Shown here piece by piece: positions 24,116 to 36,221 of a stretch of DNA of 64,000 nt; the stretch's first letter is position 1, and each line of letters begins with the position of its first letter. A program made the position numbers and the translations under genes. Origin of the DNA: Emydura subglobosa (lineage: Eukaryota; Chordata; Testudines; Chelidae). The DNA is taken from positions 41,434,212 through 41,498,211 of the forward strand of contig ML679970.1 in assembly GCA_007922225.1 (NCBI GenBank), read 5' to 3'. The notes beneath the pieces were generated by a model. That model made no database searches, was not told where the DNA came from, and worked only from the letters and a program-made list of their open reading frames with translations.

Positions 24116-25689
24116 TCAGCTACCACTGCTTTACTTAGTCTGTCATCTAACCCTGCTGCTTTGCAATACGGTGGGAACCCCCCGCCTTCCCCCCCGGCGG
24201 CCTGTCTACATTATCGCTTCGCTGTGTCTAGTAACCGATGAGCAGGGCTGGTCACACGGGGACTGAGAGAGAATCCATGAAAGACCTTGTTGTGACCAGG
24301 CCTCAGTCTGTCTCTCTGGGTAACGGATGGAATAACGCTCAGCCGTCTTTGAACTCAATGGGAGGGAAGAGCTACAGAAGAGACACAGTTCCATACCATT
24401 CCCTAGGTCAGTGATCCTTGAAGGAAGGATCCTGTGGAAACCTGCCTAGCGTTAGTGTTTCGGTAGGGAGGGGCAGACGCCTACAATCAGTGGCCTGCCA
24501 GCTAACTCACAGCAGGAGTCGTCGGATCTGGGCTACAGACATGGTGTTTTGGGAGGGGAGTGTGCAGGCTGTGTTCTAGCGCGGGTGCTGTGTGCTGGGA
24601 GCAGGGTGTGGAGTCAGGCTTGCTATGGTGGGGGAAGGGGCAGAGCTGGTTCTGGATCCAGGACTGCCCAGTGTCATGCATCTCGCAGGACATTTGTGCT
24701 CCTGGCAGGCTGGCTGCGCCTGCGTGGCTCAGCCCGGGGCAGGAGCAGCCGTTGCAACTTTTGGACACTAGTGGTTGTCGTGGTGCTTAGCTTCCGTCCA
24801 CCTGGCTGTATGGCTGCCTTTCTGCTCACTCCCTGGCTGGATCCAGTTGTAAGAGTAAATAAGTCCCCAGTGCTGCTCCAGGAGGGGTGTTTGACCATAA
24901 ACTGAAGGGTATGGGCCATGGGAATTACTTTCAAACCTGCAGATTAGTTCATTTAATACTTGGCCTAAAACGTCACGTGGAGCTGTGCAAAACTTGGCAG
25001 CTGTGTGACTTGGTCTGATCCACCTCCCTGTCGCGTCCTTCACGGCTCTGGACAGGGCTGGTGATCTCTCTGGAGGCCAATGAGTTAGCCAGGGACAAGG
25101 CAACAGTGATCGTTCCTGGTTAGCCTGCGTGGCTGCAGGAGAAGGGAAGGAACGGAAGCTCCCTCGGGGCCTGCCCTCCCCTTGCGCAGAGAGTGCGCTC
25201 TCCCTTGTGTTTGCTGGAGAGGTTACATGGAGCTTACATGCCAGGGCCTCTGCTAACCAGCTGTGAATGGCTGGTGATATCTAACAGAGGAGAACTCGGC
25301 CTTGCGCTTCTCCCACACTCCCCTGTTGCCCTGCCACAGAGGGGAGCGCACGCGACTGGACCGCAGACTCGCACCCATCCCCGGGTGGGGCAGCCTGAGT
25401 GCCATGGCCAAGGAAGGCAGAGGCTCACACACCCTTCCCTTGCCATTCAGCACCACTCAACCAGCCTTGCATTGGCTTGACCAGCCGGACGAGAGCTGCC
25501 AGCCCGTAGAGAAAAGAGACAGAGCCCTCAGGTCACTGCCAGGGGCAGGGCTGAGCCGCACAACGTATGTTGTGTGTACAGCGGGATCCCCAGTCACTGC
25601 CTAATAGCACTGTCTCACAATCTCTCTCTGGCGTTGTCTCTCCCAATTTCCACCCTAGCAGTCTGCCTGGCCTCTGTAGGTGGGACGCC
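24116..25689. other. GC-richer non-coding stretch
   Basis: 24540-25100 is open on both strands over short lengths because of base composition. No splice-bounded exon or domain was recognised. Confidence 0.45.
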
Positions 25690-25870
25690 TGCAGTTATCT
25701 TTATTGCCTTAGGAGCCTGAGGCATGTTCTAGGACCCCATTGGGCTGGGTGCTGTACAAATACAACACAAAAATTCCTGGTCCCGAAGAGCTACCATCTA
25801 GGTATAAGGCAAGAGACAACAGATGGATACAGAGAGGTGGATGGGAGAGTACAAGGAAGCAATGAGAAAC
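25690..25870 (-). mobile_element. L2-type LINE/SINE tail
   Basis: It contains gaccccattgggctgggtgc tgtacaaata and gtcccgaagagctaccatct aggtata, the same family as 4255-4425. Confidence 0.65.
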
Positions 25871-28800
25871 TCTTGATCCGTATGACAGGCAGTGGTCTCA
25901 GCACACCAGCAGCCACACTTGTGTCAAGTTTTGTGTAGGCCTCATGCCAGAAGAGAGTTTAACGTGTTGCTCGTAGATCAGGGCTGGGCGGGGATCTCTT
26001 GCAGCTTGGCTTGGTTCTAGGTTTGAGCTGTTCTTCCCAGTGGCTCGTCTGATGGGTTTTAGATGCTGACCTTGCAGTTTTGGTTTTGAGTGGGATTATA
26101 TTTGCTCCACTGGTTGTGGGGTTAGACTCGTTGAGCCTGGAGAGCAGTGATATTTAGAAGTGGATCATGTTGCCATGTTTAATTCCAGCTCCTTCCCGGG
26201 CCCTCTCACACACTAGCTGGCTACCATCCTAGAGATGACTAGAGTGCCTGAGAAATGTGCCCTCAAGTATCATACTCTGTGTGTGACCTTAACTCTGCCC
26301 CATCCCAGGGGTCTCATTACAATACGGCCTTTAATTACATGATCACACACTAGTTCTCAAATAACCCAACAGAATCTTGTGCCGTTTCTTTTGCAATGTC
26401 AGAGAACCTCTCCTTCCCCTTTCAGCTTGTGTTGCGTTGTGGGTTGAGGCCTCAGGTGACATTGGCTCCCATCAAAGCTATGAATGGTCTCCAGAAACAG
26501 AATCCGGCCGGAGAGCTATCCCGCCAGCACAAAGGGAGGGACAAGCCTCCCTTCTCGTGGCCTCCACGGTGCCGTATGTCTGCGTGTTGGCCAGAGGGAG
26601 AGCACTTTGTATCAGGTGCTGGAGAGCTTGCTCAGCTGTCTGAGCTCTGGGGCCTGGCACTGCCTGCCTGTATCTTCTCCTCAGGACCTGGGCCACCACA
26701 CGTCAAAGGCGAATTTAGCTTTTCAGAGGTGCCGATGGAAGATAAAATGAATAACAAAGCACCTTCTGGATGACTGTTGTTAGTCACACTCACTTCTGAT
26801 TAAAGATCATTAAACATGAAATTAGCTCATTTGTGTTACGGGTCTCCCGGGGGTTCCATTAATTATGAAGGGCAGATGGCCGCGAACTGGGGAAAGGGGG
26901 CAGAGCTGTGGGGAGGACCGAGAGAGGAGCTGGGAAGGGAACAGAATAGAAATTAATTTTTTTCTGCGTCCTCCTTGTTGTAAACCCCTCAGCATTTCAC
27001 AACAAATCACAGCTAATTAATAAGTACATTCCCTTAATGACTAGGCTTTTTAATAGCAGAAATTGGAAGCTGCTGTGTCAATTCTTTCTTTCTTTTTCCC
27101 CCGCTCTTTTTTCCCCCCCCCCTTATCGCTGTAATGAAAGTCGCTGATACTGCTATGCAATGGGTGATGCTGAAATCAGCTTCCTAATCCCAGTCCCTGC
27201 CAGTATGCCAGGCTGACTACTTGGACCCCCTGCTATCCCAGTCTGAATTGTTGGCTCTGTCAGTCTGCCATAGAGGGACCTCAGCTGGTGCTGACTGACG
27301 CCCATTCAGTTGTGCGTTGCCCCAGAACCGAGACCCACTGTTGCAAACTACCCAGGTACCATTGCTGTCCCCTGGGAGTTAGAGCAGTCGTCAAAACGTT
27401 TCACGCTGTGAGCTGTTAAGATGGAGATCCCTCAAGGCATGGAGCACCGGGTGGAGAGAGAGCTGTGAGCCTCATGGCGTGATGGGGGCGGTTAGGGAAC
27501 AGAAACACAGCTAGAGAACTAAAGGAGGGCCCAATAAAAGCAGTTTTGGCAGGTGCCGCTCGTGACTGAAGGTGTGTATGCTGCACTCACGGGGTGTGAT
27601 TGCTGCTGGAGCAGACGTACCCTCAAGTCCCAGAGCAGTGAGCTAGCCCGGCGCGTAATTACCCAGGGTTCGGGGCACACTGAGCCCAGGCTGAACCATA
27701 CGCGGCTGCAGCTTGGCTGCTCTGGGCCCTGAGCTGGCTAGATGAAACCTACCGCCCATGCTTACAGTCCAGACACACCTGAATGGCAGCATCAGCGCAC
27801 CCTGGGAGCAGCCCACCACACAGTGCTGCTTGCTGCCGTGCTCTGCATTGGGGTCAGCATCAGTGCCCCACAGCAGAGCTCAATGCCTCTGCTGCACCAG
27901 GACCCATCAGAGCAGCGTCCCAGCTCCTGCATGGCAGAGGGACCTCCCCGGGAATCCCGATCTCTGAAGCCCATCTCAGCCTGAGGGAGTCTGGAAGCTG
28001 CCCTTTGCTGCCTGCAGCAGGATGGCACGGAGGGCAGGTTTGGCCCGGGAAGTGGGGGCTGCATGGAGTGAGAAGTGGAAGGGGAAGGAGAAGGAAGGAA
28101 TGAAACAGAAGTGGGAACAATTTAGAGGACTCTAGGCTGGGTGCATGGCACGGGGCCAGGCAGGAGCGGACGGTTTGCCCAGGCAGGTCTGGGAGCAGGT
28201 GCGTACAGGTGGAACGGAGGCTATAAAGGAGCGCCTCGCTCAGGCAGATTGCACAGCACGCTGTCATTATTAGCACATGCTATGCCCTGGGGATGGGGGG
28301 GAATTCAGACCATTGTTCGGCTGGCTGTCAAACCACCTGCCTGTGAGCATAGGCAGTGGCAGATCTGCAGAGAGCAAGGGCCTGTGACTGACAACTCGCG
28401 TGTTGTACAACATCTTCAACCAGAGAGAGCATTTCTCTGTTCATAGCACCAGGGCCTCCCTGCTCAACTCAGGGCCCATCTACACTACAGATTCCACCAT
28501 TGCTGGCCCCGTGCGCGTGCCCAAGGCTTTGCCATGATTCAGCCATGTGGTTGCATTGACGAGGGTATTTCACTCTCAGTAGCCTCTTTGGTGCTTGGCC
28601 TCCCTGCTGTGACTGTCGGCAAAGGGCCAGTGGAGACTCTGGTCTGGGGGAAATGGGCTCCTGCCCGCCAGGAACAGGTGCATGGGTGTGTGGGTCTGTG
28701 TACACCCGAGGCATCAGCTGAGGTCGGGGTGGGGGGAGTTCATTCAGAAAAGTTGCTCTTGCCGGCTTCCCTCTATGTCCCCCTTCTGCTGGCTCCTTGC

Positions 28801-30944
28801 TGGGCTTCTTCCCTGCGCTGAGTGCAGCTCTGCCGTACACCTGTGTAATTAGCAGCCGATGCCCCACTTGCCAGCCACGCTGTCGTTTGTCATTCCCTCC
28901 CGTTGCAGTGACAGGCAAGTCCCATGCGGGGCTAAAACTGATCACGTGCTGCAGAGAAGCTAAAAGTGGCACTGAGGCTCCTTCGGCTTAAACATGTGCC
29001 TTTCATCTCCGCTTCCTGACTGGACTGCTGGGAAACCTGAGGGGGGCGAGGGTTGTGCCATGGGGGCTTGAGGGCCAGCACAGTGGGGCATCTGGGCAGG
29101 AGGAGATGACACACCAAGGAGGCAGAGGAAGAGAGTGGGATATACAACATACACAGTGTATTAAATGGACCAGTCTTACTCCTGCCAGGTGACGGCAGCT
29201 CTGCATCACTGTAGGCAGGTGACTTTGAGGGGGAAGTTGTTGCGGGCTGACAGGACCGGCTGTGAAATGGGTCTGGCCCTCACGGGTCTCCTGTGCCGGA
29301 GGCATCAACGCTGTGCTTTGTCATCTCCATTACACACCTCCATGAGTGATACCCAGCATACAGTTCAACCATTCCCCCTGTCAGCCCTGTATAGCCTAAA
29401 TCACGTCACAGCGCCCGGGGCGCAGGACGGAGGAGATGTGCTCTTTCTCCCACCTGGATAAGTCCTTGACAGTCAGGAAATGGCTAACCCTACTACCTTA
29501 ACTCTGCCCCCTTGTGTGTGCGCCTCATCTTGTGATGCCTTTAATGACAAGACCACCTGCTCATAATGTAACATACCACGTTCTCCACACACACACCGTG
29601 CCTTGTCATACATCTTCCCTTGCTGCACACATTGATTGCACTGCCACGATGGGCCCATAGACCTGGAATGATTTAGGGCCTCATCCCAGGAGGAAAGCTA
29701 GAAGCAGTAAAATTAGGGATGTTGTGACTGAAACGGTTTACAGCCTTCGTTACACTATTTGCAACAATGCTGGTGTTCAGATATGGATCCTGGCGAGTTG
29801 ATTTGGCTGGTGTTCCAGGAAATGTCACTGTACCAAGGGATGGGAGTGAAAGCTTAGCACCTCTTCCTCTTGCTATGAATGATTCACCTTTTTTTTATAA
29901 CTATGTATTTTCTGGAAGGGCGTGTGTGTGCTCCCACCAATCCATTTCACTCATGTAAATGGGTTTGTCCTTATGTATCATGCCAAGAGAGGCAGTGGGG
30001 ACCTGGTCATTTGCGTGCTTTTCCTGGTGGTGTTTGCTACCTGGTACAAGGATTCTTACAGCCGCTTTAGATCAGATCTTGTGGCGAGGCTGCATTGCGT
30101 GCCTTCCAATTGCTAGGGATTAACACACCACAAAAGGCACAGAGGCAGTCAATAGGAGATTATAACACCACAGACAATCAAGAAAATATTAAAGGGTAGC
30201 TCAGGATTAGGAGAGAGGAAATGTTTGCCTCACACAAAGCAGGGACTTTGACATGCAGCCCCTATAAGACATAGGAGCGACTCCCTGGGAGAGACTCTGA
30301 GACAGTTGGAGAGGGAATAAATTGGAAAACGATGTGTCATGAATAAAAAGAAATGAACCCTCATACTCATGAGCTGGGCCCCAAAATTCAGACTGAATTA
30401 AGTGTGCTATAATCCTGCATTTTAGAAACTTCAGGAAAATAACCCACTCCTCCAACATGGAGAGCTTAGATCAAGCAAGGCACTGCTGTGATTCTGGAGC
30501 ATTTCAGCACCACCCGATGGTGCTTAGAGTAGGGGAAGGGAATGCTGTCAACACTGAAGGTTGGAAATGGAGTTGGGGAGGTGTTTAATAACGGGAAGAG
30601 AGAGAAAGCTGGAGCTTACTTTTGTAGGGGGCATGAATTGGGAGAGGGCATTCCAACCCTTTATAGTTCCCCATAGGAGTCTACCCATGGCTGTGTTACT
30701 AAGCCAAGGAAAAATGACCCATGGGAAACTCTTCATTCTGAATGACTCCATTAAGTTGGGATCCAACGGCTTTGAATCCAAAGCAGAGTTTTGCTTTGTT
30801 AGCATCAACTAGTCCCAATTCTACCCTGTCAGAAGCTATTTTTCAGCAATTGGAAAGACAGTGGGAGCGGTGGGGATCAGCATTTGTCCTTGCCCAGGTT
30901 GGGCGTAATGACTTCTTCCAATCACCGGCACTTTCTCCCACCTC
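25871..30944. other. Intron-like stretch, no gene seen
   Basis: 26760-27060 is AT-rich and repeat-poor (possible conserved block). 27740-28970 is GC-rich with overlapping frames up to 167 codons on the minus strand but no domain. A short piece at 28468-28560 resembles the TCTACACTAC-type transposon ends. Confidence 0.45.
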
Positions 30945-30990
30945 CAGAGACACTTTAAAACTAGATTGGGCAAAGCGCTACAAAATATTC
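30945..30990 (+). mobile_element. Short CR1-like LINE remnant
   Basis: The run ttaaaactagattgggcaaa followed by gcgctacaaaatatt parallels the remnant at 39570-39680. It is too short for firm assignment. Confidence 0.4.
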
Positions 30991-31544
30991 TGTGGGGAGA
31001 AAATAACTTATTCTCAGCTTCTGCAAAATGGATAAATCGACTGGACAAGTCTCCCCACCAATGATTTCAATGCTTCTGTGCTTGTGGGACCCACAAAAAT
31101 CAGTGGCCAAGCCCTTTTCAAAATGGGGCGACTCAGGTTATGTTCCTAAATCCACATTCCGCCGTTCTTGGCCTAGGGGATCCGGCAATAGAACAGGCTC
31201 CCAGGGGAGGTTAGGTGAACCCAGAGTCTGATAGTCTTTTGGAAATGGTGCGAAACCTTCCTCTTTGCAAAAGCCTTTCACCCATAGCGAGGTTGACACT
31301 CACCACATTGACTGCCCTGCCCACCCAACCATTGCCTCCTGCCCCCAAAATTAAAAATAAACACAAATTTTTAAGAATCTGAAATCAGCTAATCAAATAA
31401 ACAAAAATACTCCAAGCGGAGTTTTGACCCCGAAAAGGGAGAGAGATAGAGACACCATGAAGCCCACTAGGGCTTTCACTACTGCTATGTATTTTATGTG
31501 GTGGGAGCCCAGAGAGTCAGGATAAAGCCCTAAACTAGGTAAAT

Positions 31545-31655
31545 AAGTGGCCTGGTGCTCAAAAGGGCTGAGCACCTGGAAGCTTTTACCAAAGTCCGCA
31601 GGAGCTACTGGGTGCTTAGCACCTGTGAAAATCCGACCACTCCAAATGTGGATTT
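31545..31655. repeat. Possible relative of the 33.5-kb hairpin family
   Basis: It has ggtgctcaaaagggctgagc and gggtgcttagcacctgtgaa, resembling the loop-proximal words of the same turtle hairpin family. The inverted structure is partly decayed. Confidence 0.4.
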
Positions 31656-31737
31656 AGAAGATTAGGCAGCTGTTTCTAAAAACTACAGGCCAGGGGCCCT
31701 TTCTCCTGCTTGATATATGGCTGGCAGGTGCCATGCT

Positions 31738-31825
31738 TGTTTGTGTTACGGTGGCTCCTAGAAGCCCTACTCATGGACCACCACCTCAACGTGCAAGGAG
31801 CTGTACAAACTGAGCCAGTTTCAGA
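31738..31825 (-). mobile_element. L2-type LINE/SINE tail fragment
   Basis: Decayed family words: gtgttacggtggctcctaga, actcatggaccaccacct and gcaaggagctgtacaaac. Confidence 0.5.
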
Positions 31826-33521
31826 CCCCATCTCCCAGATAGATCATTAACCCCTTCCTTCCCTTGCCCAGTGTGGGTTTGTCCACTCCCTCACTCTCAG
31901 GATGAGGCAGGCCCAGACTGCAAGCATGTCACTAGTCGCTGCGTGAGCTGGAGAAGTCCAATGTGGTGTGCTCCCTGCCCTCTGCACCTCATGTCGTGCC
32001 CCTTTCCCGAGCACGGATCCTGAGCCCCACAGCAGGGTTCCCTGCTCCATGAGCTTTCAGTTGCCTCTGCCCGTACAAGCATGGACACAGCATGGTCCAA
32101 ACCCAATCATCTCTTTCCGGAAGATCTCTGTGCTCGGACGAGATTGGAGCAAATGCACTGGGGAGCCACTGTGGGATTCGCGTCCCTGGGAGTCAGGCGT
32201 CTCCTGACTCTGAACATGCGCTGATCTGTGCAGAGGTGAACATCAAAGCTTAGCTTACATCTTACATGTTGTGTTCCTTTCCAGCCAGTTGCCAGACGTC
32301 TCCCGGTTGATTGTTCTTCCACTCTGTGCCTATGTAATTTGCCCAGATCTCTTTCAGCTTCAGCATGCTGTCAGCTTGGGTCTTAACAACCCAGGGAAAA
32401 AACAGGAAAGCGTTTTAGCTGAGCAGATTTTTGTCTAAGGATAACTCCAAAGAAGGGTTAGCGTCTCTCTGCTTCTTGTGTACGTTCCTAATGAGATCAG
32501 CATGACAGAGGTGGAAATGCTGACAGCGTCACGGAGAGTTGAATTAACTCACCAGATGCTAATTCTTGGCCGATAACGAAATCCATCTACGTGAAGGAAA
32601 CAGCCCCAGGGGATACGTAACAGGTGCTACGTAACTGATCTGGCTGGGATAGTTTGTGTCCAAGGATCTGCATCTCAGATGTGCCACCACACGGCAATGG
32701 CATGTAGCATAGGGACAGCTGTCAAGTCTTAGGAGGGCATGAGTTGGTTACAGTGACGATAACGTAGTCAAGGAGAGTTGTCGTCAGCTGAGAAACATTA
32801 CCTATCAGAGTGGAGGGAGAGCCACAAGAGAGAGGATTTTGTAGCCAGGTAGGTGCGGTTCATTACTGAGGACAGGGTGTGAATTCAGCTGGAGCTGTCC
32901 TGCCCAAACGAGCTCTAATTGAGGGAAGCTACGGCAGCCTGCGCTGGCTCTCCAGGTGATTACCTAGCGTTTCAGGTGGGCTCATGGCACAGGTATGTCT
33001 CCGTGCTGCAGTGACATCCTGTGATTGCGTGGAGACTTACCCTCAGAGATGAAGGCAGATCATGTTTCCTGCTGAAATTCCGTGGTTTTTATACATGGAT
33101 GCGTTAAAGACAAAACAGCAATGCACCCTGAAAAGAGAGGAAGCTGGGAGCTGAGAGTGGATTTGTCTCTTCATTACCATAAGTCTGCGCAGCTGGTGAT
33201 TCGCTTTTCCCTCTACGTGAGCCGTGAACCAGCGCCCCACCGAGATGCTACCCAAAGAACCTTCTCCTAGATGGAGCCGTGGCCCCTTTAATCACTGAAG
33301 ATCTCAAACCACATCATTACATTCTGCCTTCCTAAATTTCCCCCTTCACTTTCTGTTGCATGTTTGACTTTCTTCTTGCCTTCCTGTCCTAAACCGCTGT
33401 GCTTTGTTGGTGTTGTCTGAAAGCTGCCTGGTTCCACCCGAGAGCTGGCTGCAGTGGAGGAAGTAGTTCCTCTTTACTAGATGCAAAGCTTGTAAATGCC
33501 TGACATTGGCCAAGATTTTCC
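31826..33521. other. Intron-like stretch, no gene seen
   Basis: No exon, RNA gene or clear repeat was recognised. The word tacgtaac occurs twice close together (32614 and 32628). Confidence 0.45.
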
Positions 33522-33662
33522 AAAGTGACCCGTGATTTGGGGCGACCAACTTGAGACACCTCACAGAGGGCTGATTTTCAGAAAGCACCAAGCGCCCTCC
33601 TCTGCAAACCAGGCCCTGTTAAGATGTCTCAGGTGGGGCCCTCCAAAACCACTGGTCCCTTT
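33522..33662. repeat. Long imperfect hairpin repeat (arms about 63 bp)
   Basis: The left arm (33522-33585) and right arm (33600-33662) are inverted copies around a loop of about 14 bp. Shared words after reversing the right arm include aaaggGACCAGTGgtttTGG, CACCTGAGACATCT and CAGGGCCTG.TTT. By eye the arms agree at roughly 70 percent of positions. The family is common in turtles. A folded RNA from either strand would form one long stem. Confidence 0.72.
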
Positions 33663-35604
33663 GAACATCTTAGCCATCATGTATAATAAAATATTGCGAT
33701 GATGAAAACACCTTTACGGAAAACCATGTTTTTGTTTATAGTTACCAGGTGACTTAATTGTGTCCAGAGCCAGACAACACCTAGGACTGATCTCCTCTTA
33801 CACTAATCCCGGGGTGCAGGTCTGGTCACCTGATTCATTACACCCCTTCACGTGCAATGAAATAAGGTCTATAGCCATTGGTCTTGTTTGTCATGTTTTA
33901 TCTGCAGTATTATACTGCCAGAGCTAGATCTCGGCCCTTGCTGCCGGGAGACACGAGGGGAAGTGGCACAGTGCTGGCTGCATGCATGTTTCCAGAGCCG
34001 TCTTGCTAGCGCAGATCCAGCTGATGTGCCCTGGGCGCTAATGTATACTGCACGCCACAGCATAGCTCACTGGGGACTGAACACATACCCCAGCCAGCCA
34101 GGTTGGGGCTGCTTGGCAGCGTGTGTCCCACCAGGAGATTTCGTGGGTGCTCGGCAAGGATGCTGCCCTGCTTCTGCAAGGATTCCCTGGTGATTGGGAG
34201 CAAAGAAGGCACAGGGAGCTTCTCATCACACCTGAGGGGGCAGGATTTGGTCGACAGCTTTATGGAACCATGCCAGTCCACAAGTCCCTTAGCAATGACC
34301 TCGAGGTGCCTTTCACCCGCCCATCACTGCTGCTGTTCTCCGTCAGTGGCTCCCCTTGCCCTGGGGTGGAGACCCCTCCTACCGCCTTTGGGGAGGCAGG
34401 AATCCACCCAGAAATCACTCCAACACCATTATCAGTCACAAACACTCCCCTTCAGCAGCAGCAGACAGGGCCCAGTGTCCCTCCATCACTGATCAGGGCA
34501 GCTCCTTCCCTTTGAGCTCTGGCTGGTCCTTACAGGCCGTGCAATGCAAGCTTCAGGGATGAGGCTGTTCCCAGGGTTTGTTCCCCCAGCCCAGAGCTCC
34601 AATTCTTGGACTCCTGGGTCCCTGCAGCAGTTGCTGGCGCTCTCACTGCTCCATGCCAGAGACCCAAAGGGCACAGTGCATCCAACCCCCTGTGCCAGCC
34701 ACCACTGCTTCTTTCCAGGCGGCTTGCAACAGGTCATTGGGGCAGAATTTCTTACCATCCCTCTAACCAACCATTTTCCCCTGCTGCCAGTCAGGAGGAG
34801 AGGGCGCAGGCTCATAGCATTGCAGTTGGTTTGTGGGGCTTCACGCCTCTCCATCCTGAAATCCCCAACTAGTTCCTCTCGCCGGCTCTTGCCTACAATT
34901 TCCCCATGGCACAGAACAGCCCAGCGAACACCTGTTTGTGAGACAACCCCTTCAGTCGTGTCCGCACACCTGTACGGCCATGTCCTGGGCTTGGCTCGAG
35001 CCCGTTGGCTGAGCCAGGCCCTTGGCGATGTGGGAAATGAGCTGATTTCCTGCCAGACGTAGGTGGGGTTCCTTGCCTGAGCCACTCTTCTCAGCATGGA
35101 TCATTTCCCCCTTTAAATAATAATGGGAATAATAATAAAATCCCATCTGCACGGACACAGCTCCGGGAGAGAAAGCTGTCTTTGTGTAGCGGCTGGTGAA
35201 GGCTGATTGAATGGCAGCCATGTTACCGCTGAGCACGCTGCCACTGCTCCTTATTCCTGGATCCAGAATAGAGTCTGCGTCTGCCCTTTAATTACCCCTT
35301 TGGATGGAATATAAAATTCTGTTTTGACAGTATTACTGCTCTCTGAATTGCCTTTCTCTTTATGAATTTTATCAGCTGCCGCATGTCCTAGCACATGGGA
35401 CGAGGAATCAGAGCAGACCCTTCTGCATAAATAGTTTCTAAATACCCCAAATTAATTACATAGATTTCTCTAAGGGAATGATGAAGCTGCTTTTTATTTT
35501 TTGGGCTGTTAGTTTGTGTCTGCTACTGAGGGTGGGGGGAGAGGGTGGGACTCATGGCATTTCCAGCCTCCCCCCAACACCACCACGGCCACCCCTTATA
35601 ACAG
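33663..35604. other. Non-coding stretch with overlapping open frames on both strands
   Basis: 34486-35097 is open for 203 codons on the minus strand and 34544-35062 for 172 codons on the plus strand. Neither has a recognised domain, and mutual openness points to GC-rich composition. 35285-35500 is AT-rich and repeat-poor. Confidence 0.4.
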
Positions 35605-35712
35605 AGAAGCATTGTGATCATCTAGTCTGATCTCCTACAAGACATGCGCTGTAGATTACTCCCAATGGTTCCTGCGTGCCGCCCGCTAACTTGTGGTTGA
35701 AGTGAATCAATG
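35605..35712 (-). mobile_element. CR1-like 3' fragment upstream of the CRE cluster
   Basis: The words attgtgatcatctagtctga and ctcctacaagacatgcgctg match the same reverse-read CR1 subfamily as 1996-2090. The fragment decays into unalignable sequence before the repeated TGATGTCA octamers. No frame is kept. Confidence 0.7.
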
Positions 35713-35725
35713 TCCCTTGGGCCTG

Positions 35726-35880
35726 TGACATCACAGCCCCCTCTCGGACAAGGCATTGTAACGTCACCAAGCCTCTCCCGCCCACACCATGATGGTGCTC
35801 CGTGATGTCACCAAGGTTGTGACAGTCAGGCAGGAGACGAGGTGGTGGGCTGTGATGTCATATCCTCCGCTCTGATGTCA
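35726..35880. promoter_or_regulatory. Cluster of five CRE/ATF-like octamers
   Basis: TGACATCA (35726), TAACGTCA (35759), TGATGTCA (35803), TGATGTCA (35853) and TGATGTCA (35873) lie within 155 bp, about 300-450 bp upstream of the mini-exon. Each differs by one base from the CREB/ATF consensus TGACGTCA. The flanks (caccaagg, gtgctccg) are partly repeated, so a decayed tandem repeat is an alternative. Confidence 0.5.
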
Positions 35881-36143
35881 CCGGGGTCAGCAAGTACTAC
35901 AGTTAACACAGATTTTTAGAACTGAAAAAAAAAAAAGTGCAAAAGGAGGAGAAGGGGAAGCTGGACCCATCCCATGGTGTCTGCGACAGCTCAGGCATGG
36001 GGTTTATTTTAAAGTTCCCACCTTTTCTTGGGAACCTCCTTCTGAGCAGTGCCTGGTTTCCGGCAGCGGGAAGGCAGTGGGAAGTCACAGCCCCTGTGAG
36101 CGTTCGGGGTGGCGTGGGATTGCCAACCAGGGCTGGGCTGCAG

Positions 36144-36176
36144 TGCTAACTGGAGCTTTCCTTCTTTTCTCTGCAG
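36144..36176 (+). other. Splice branch point, polypyrimidine tract and 3' acceptor
   Basis: A branch-point-like heptamer, tgctaac, is followed after about a dozen bases by a run dominated by t and c (ctttccttcttttctctgcag). Spacing from branch A to AG is normal for a vertebrate intron. Together with the consensus donor at 36222 this is the best splice arrangement I noticed in the window. Confidence 0.6.
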
Positions 36177-36221
36177 GAGGAGGATATCGAATACTACGAC
36201 TCCAAGGCGGACACAGAATAC
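36177..36221 (+). CDS. Candidate 45-nt internal coding mini-exon, gene not recognised
   Basis: The exon is defined by splice signals. A branch-point-like tgctaac at 36144-36150 lies 26 nt before the acceptor, followed by a pyrimidine-rich run ending ctctgcag at 36176. The donor gtgagt starts at 36222. The 45 nt are 15 whole codons, so the exon can be skipped or included without changing frame. All three frames are open. Frame 0 reads EEDIEYYDSKADTEY, acidic and rich in tyrosine, which is the most protein-like choice. Acidic residues around paired tyrosines would suit a tyrosine-sulfation site in a secreted or extracellular protein, or a phosphotyrosine site in a cytoplasmic tail; both are inference. 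No neighbouring exon is identified, so reading phase is unproven. I do not recognise the family. Confidence 0.62.

Noticed and set aside
28469..28972. 167-codon minus-strand frame
   Set aside because: Overlaps other open frames on both strands in a GC-rich segment and lacks any recognised motif.
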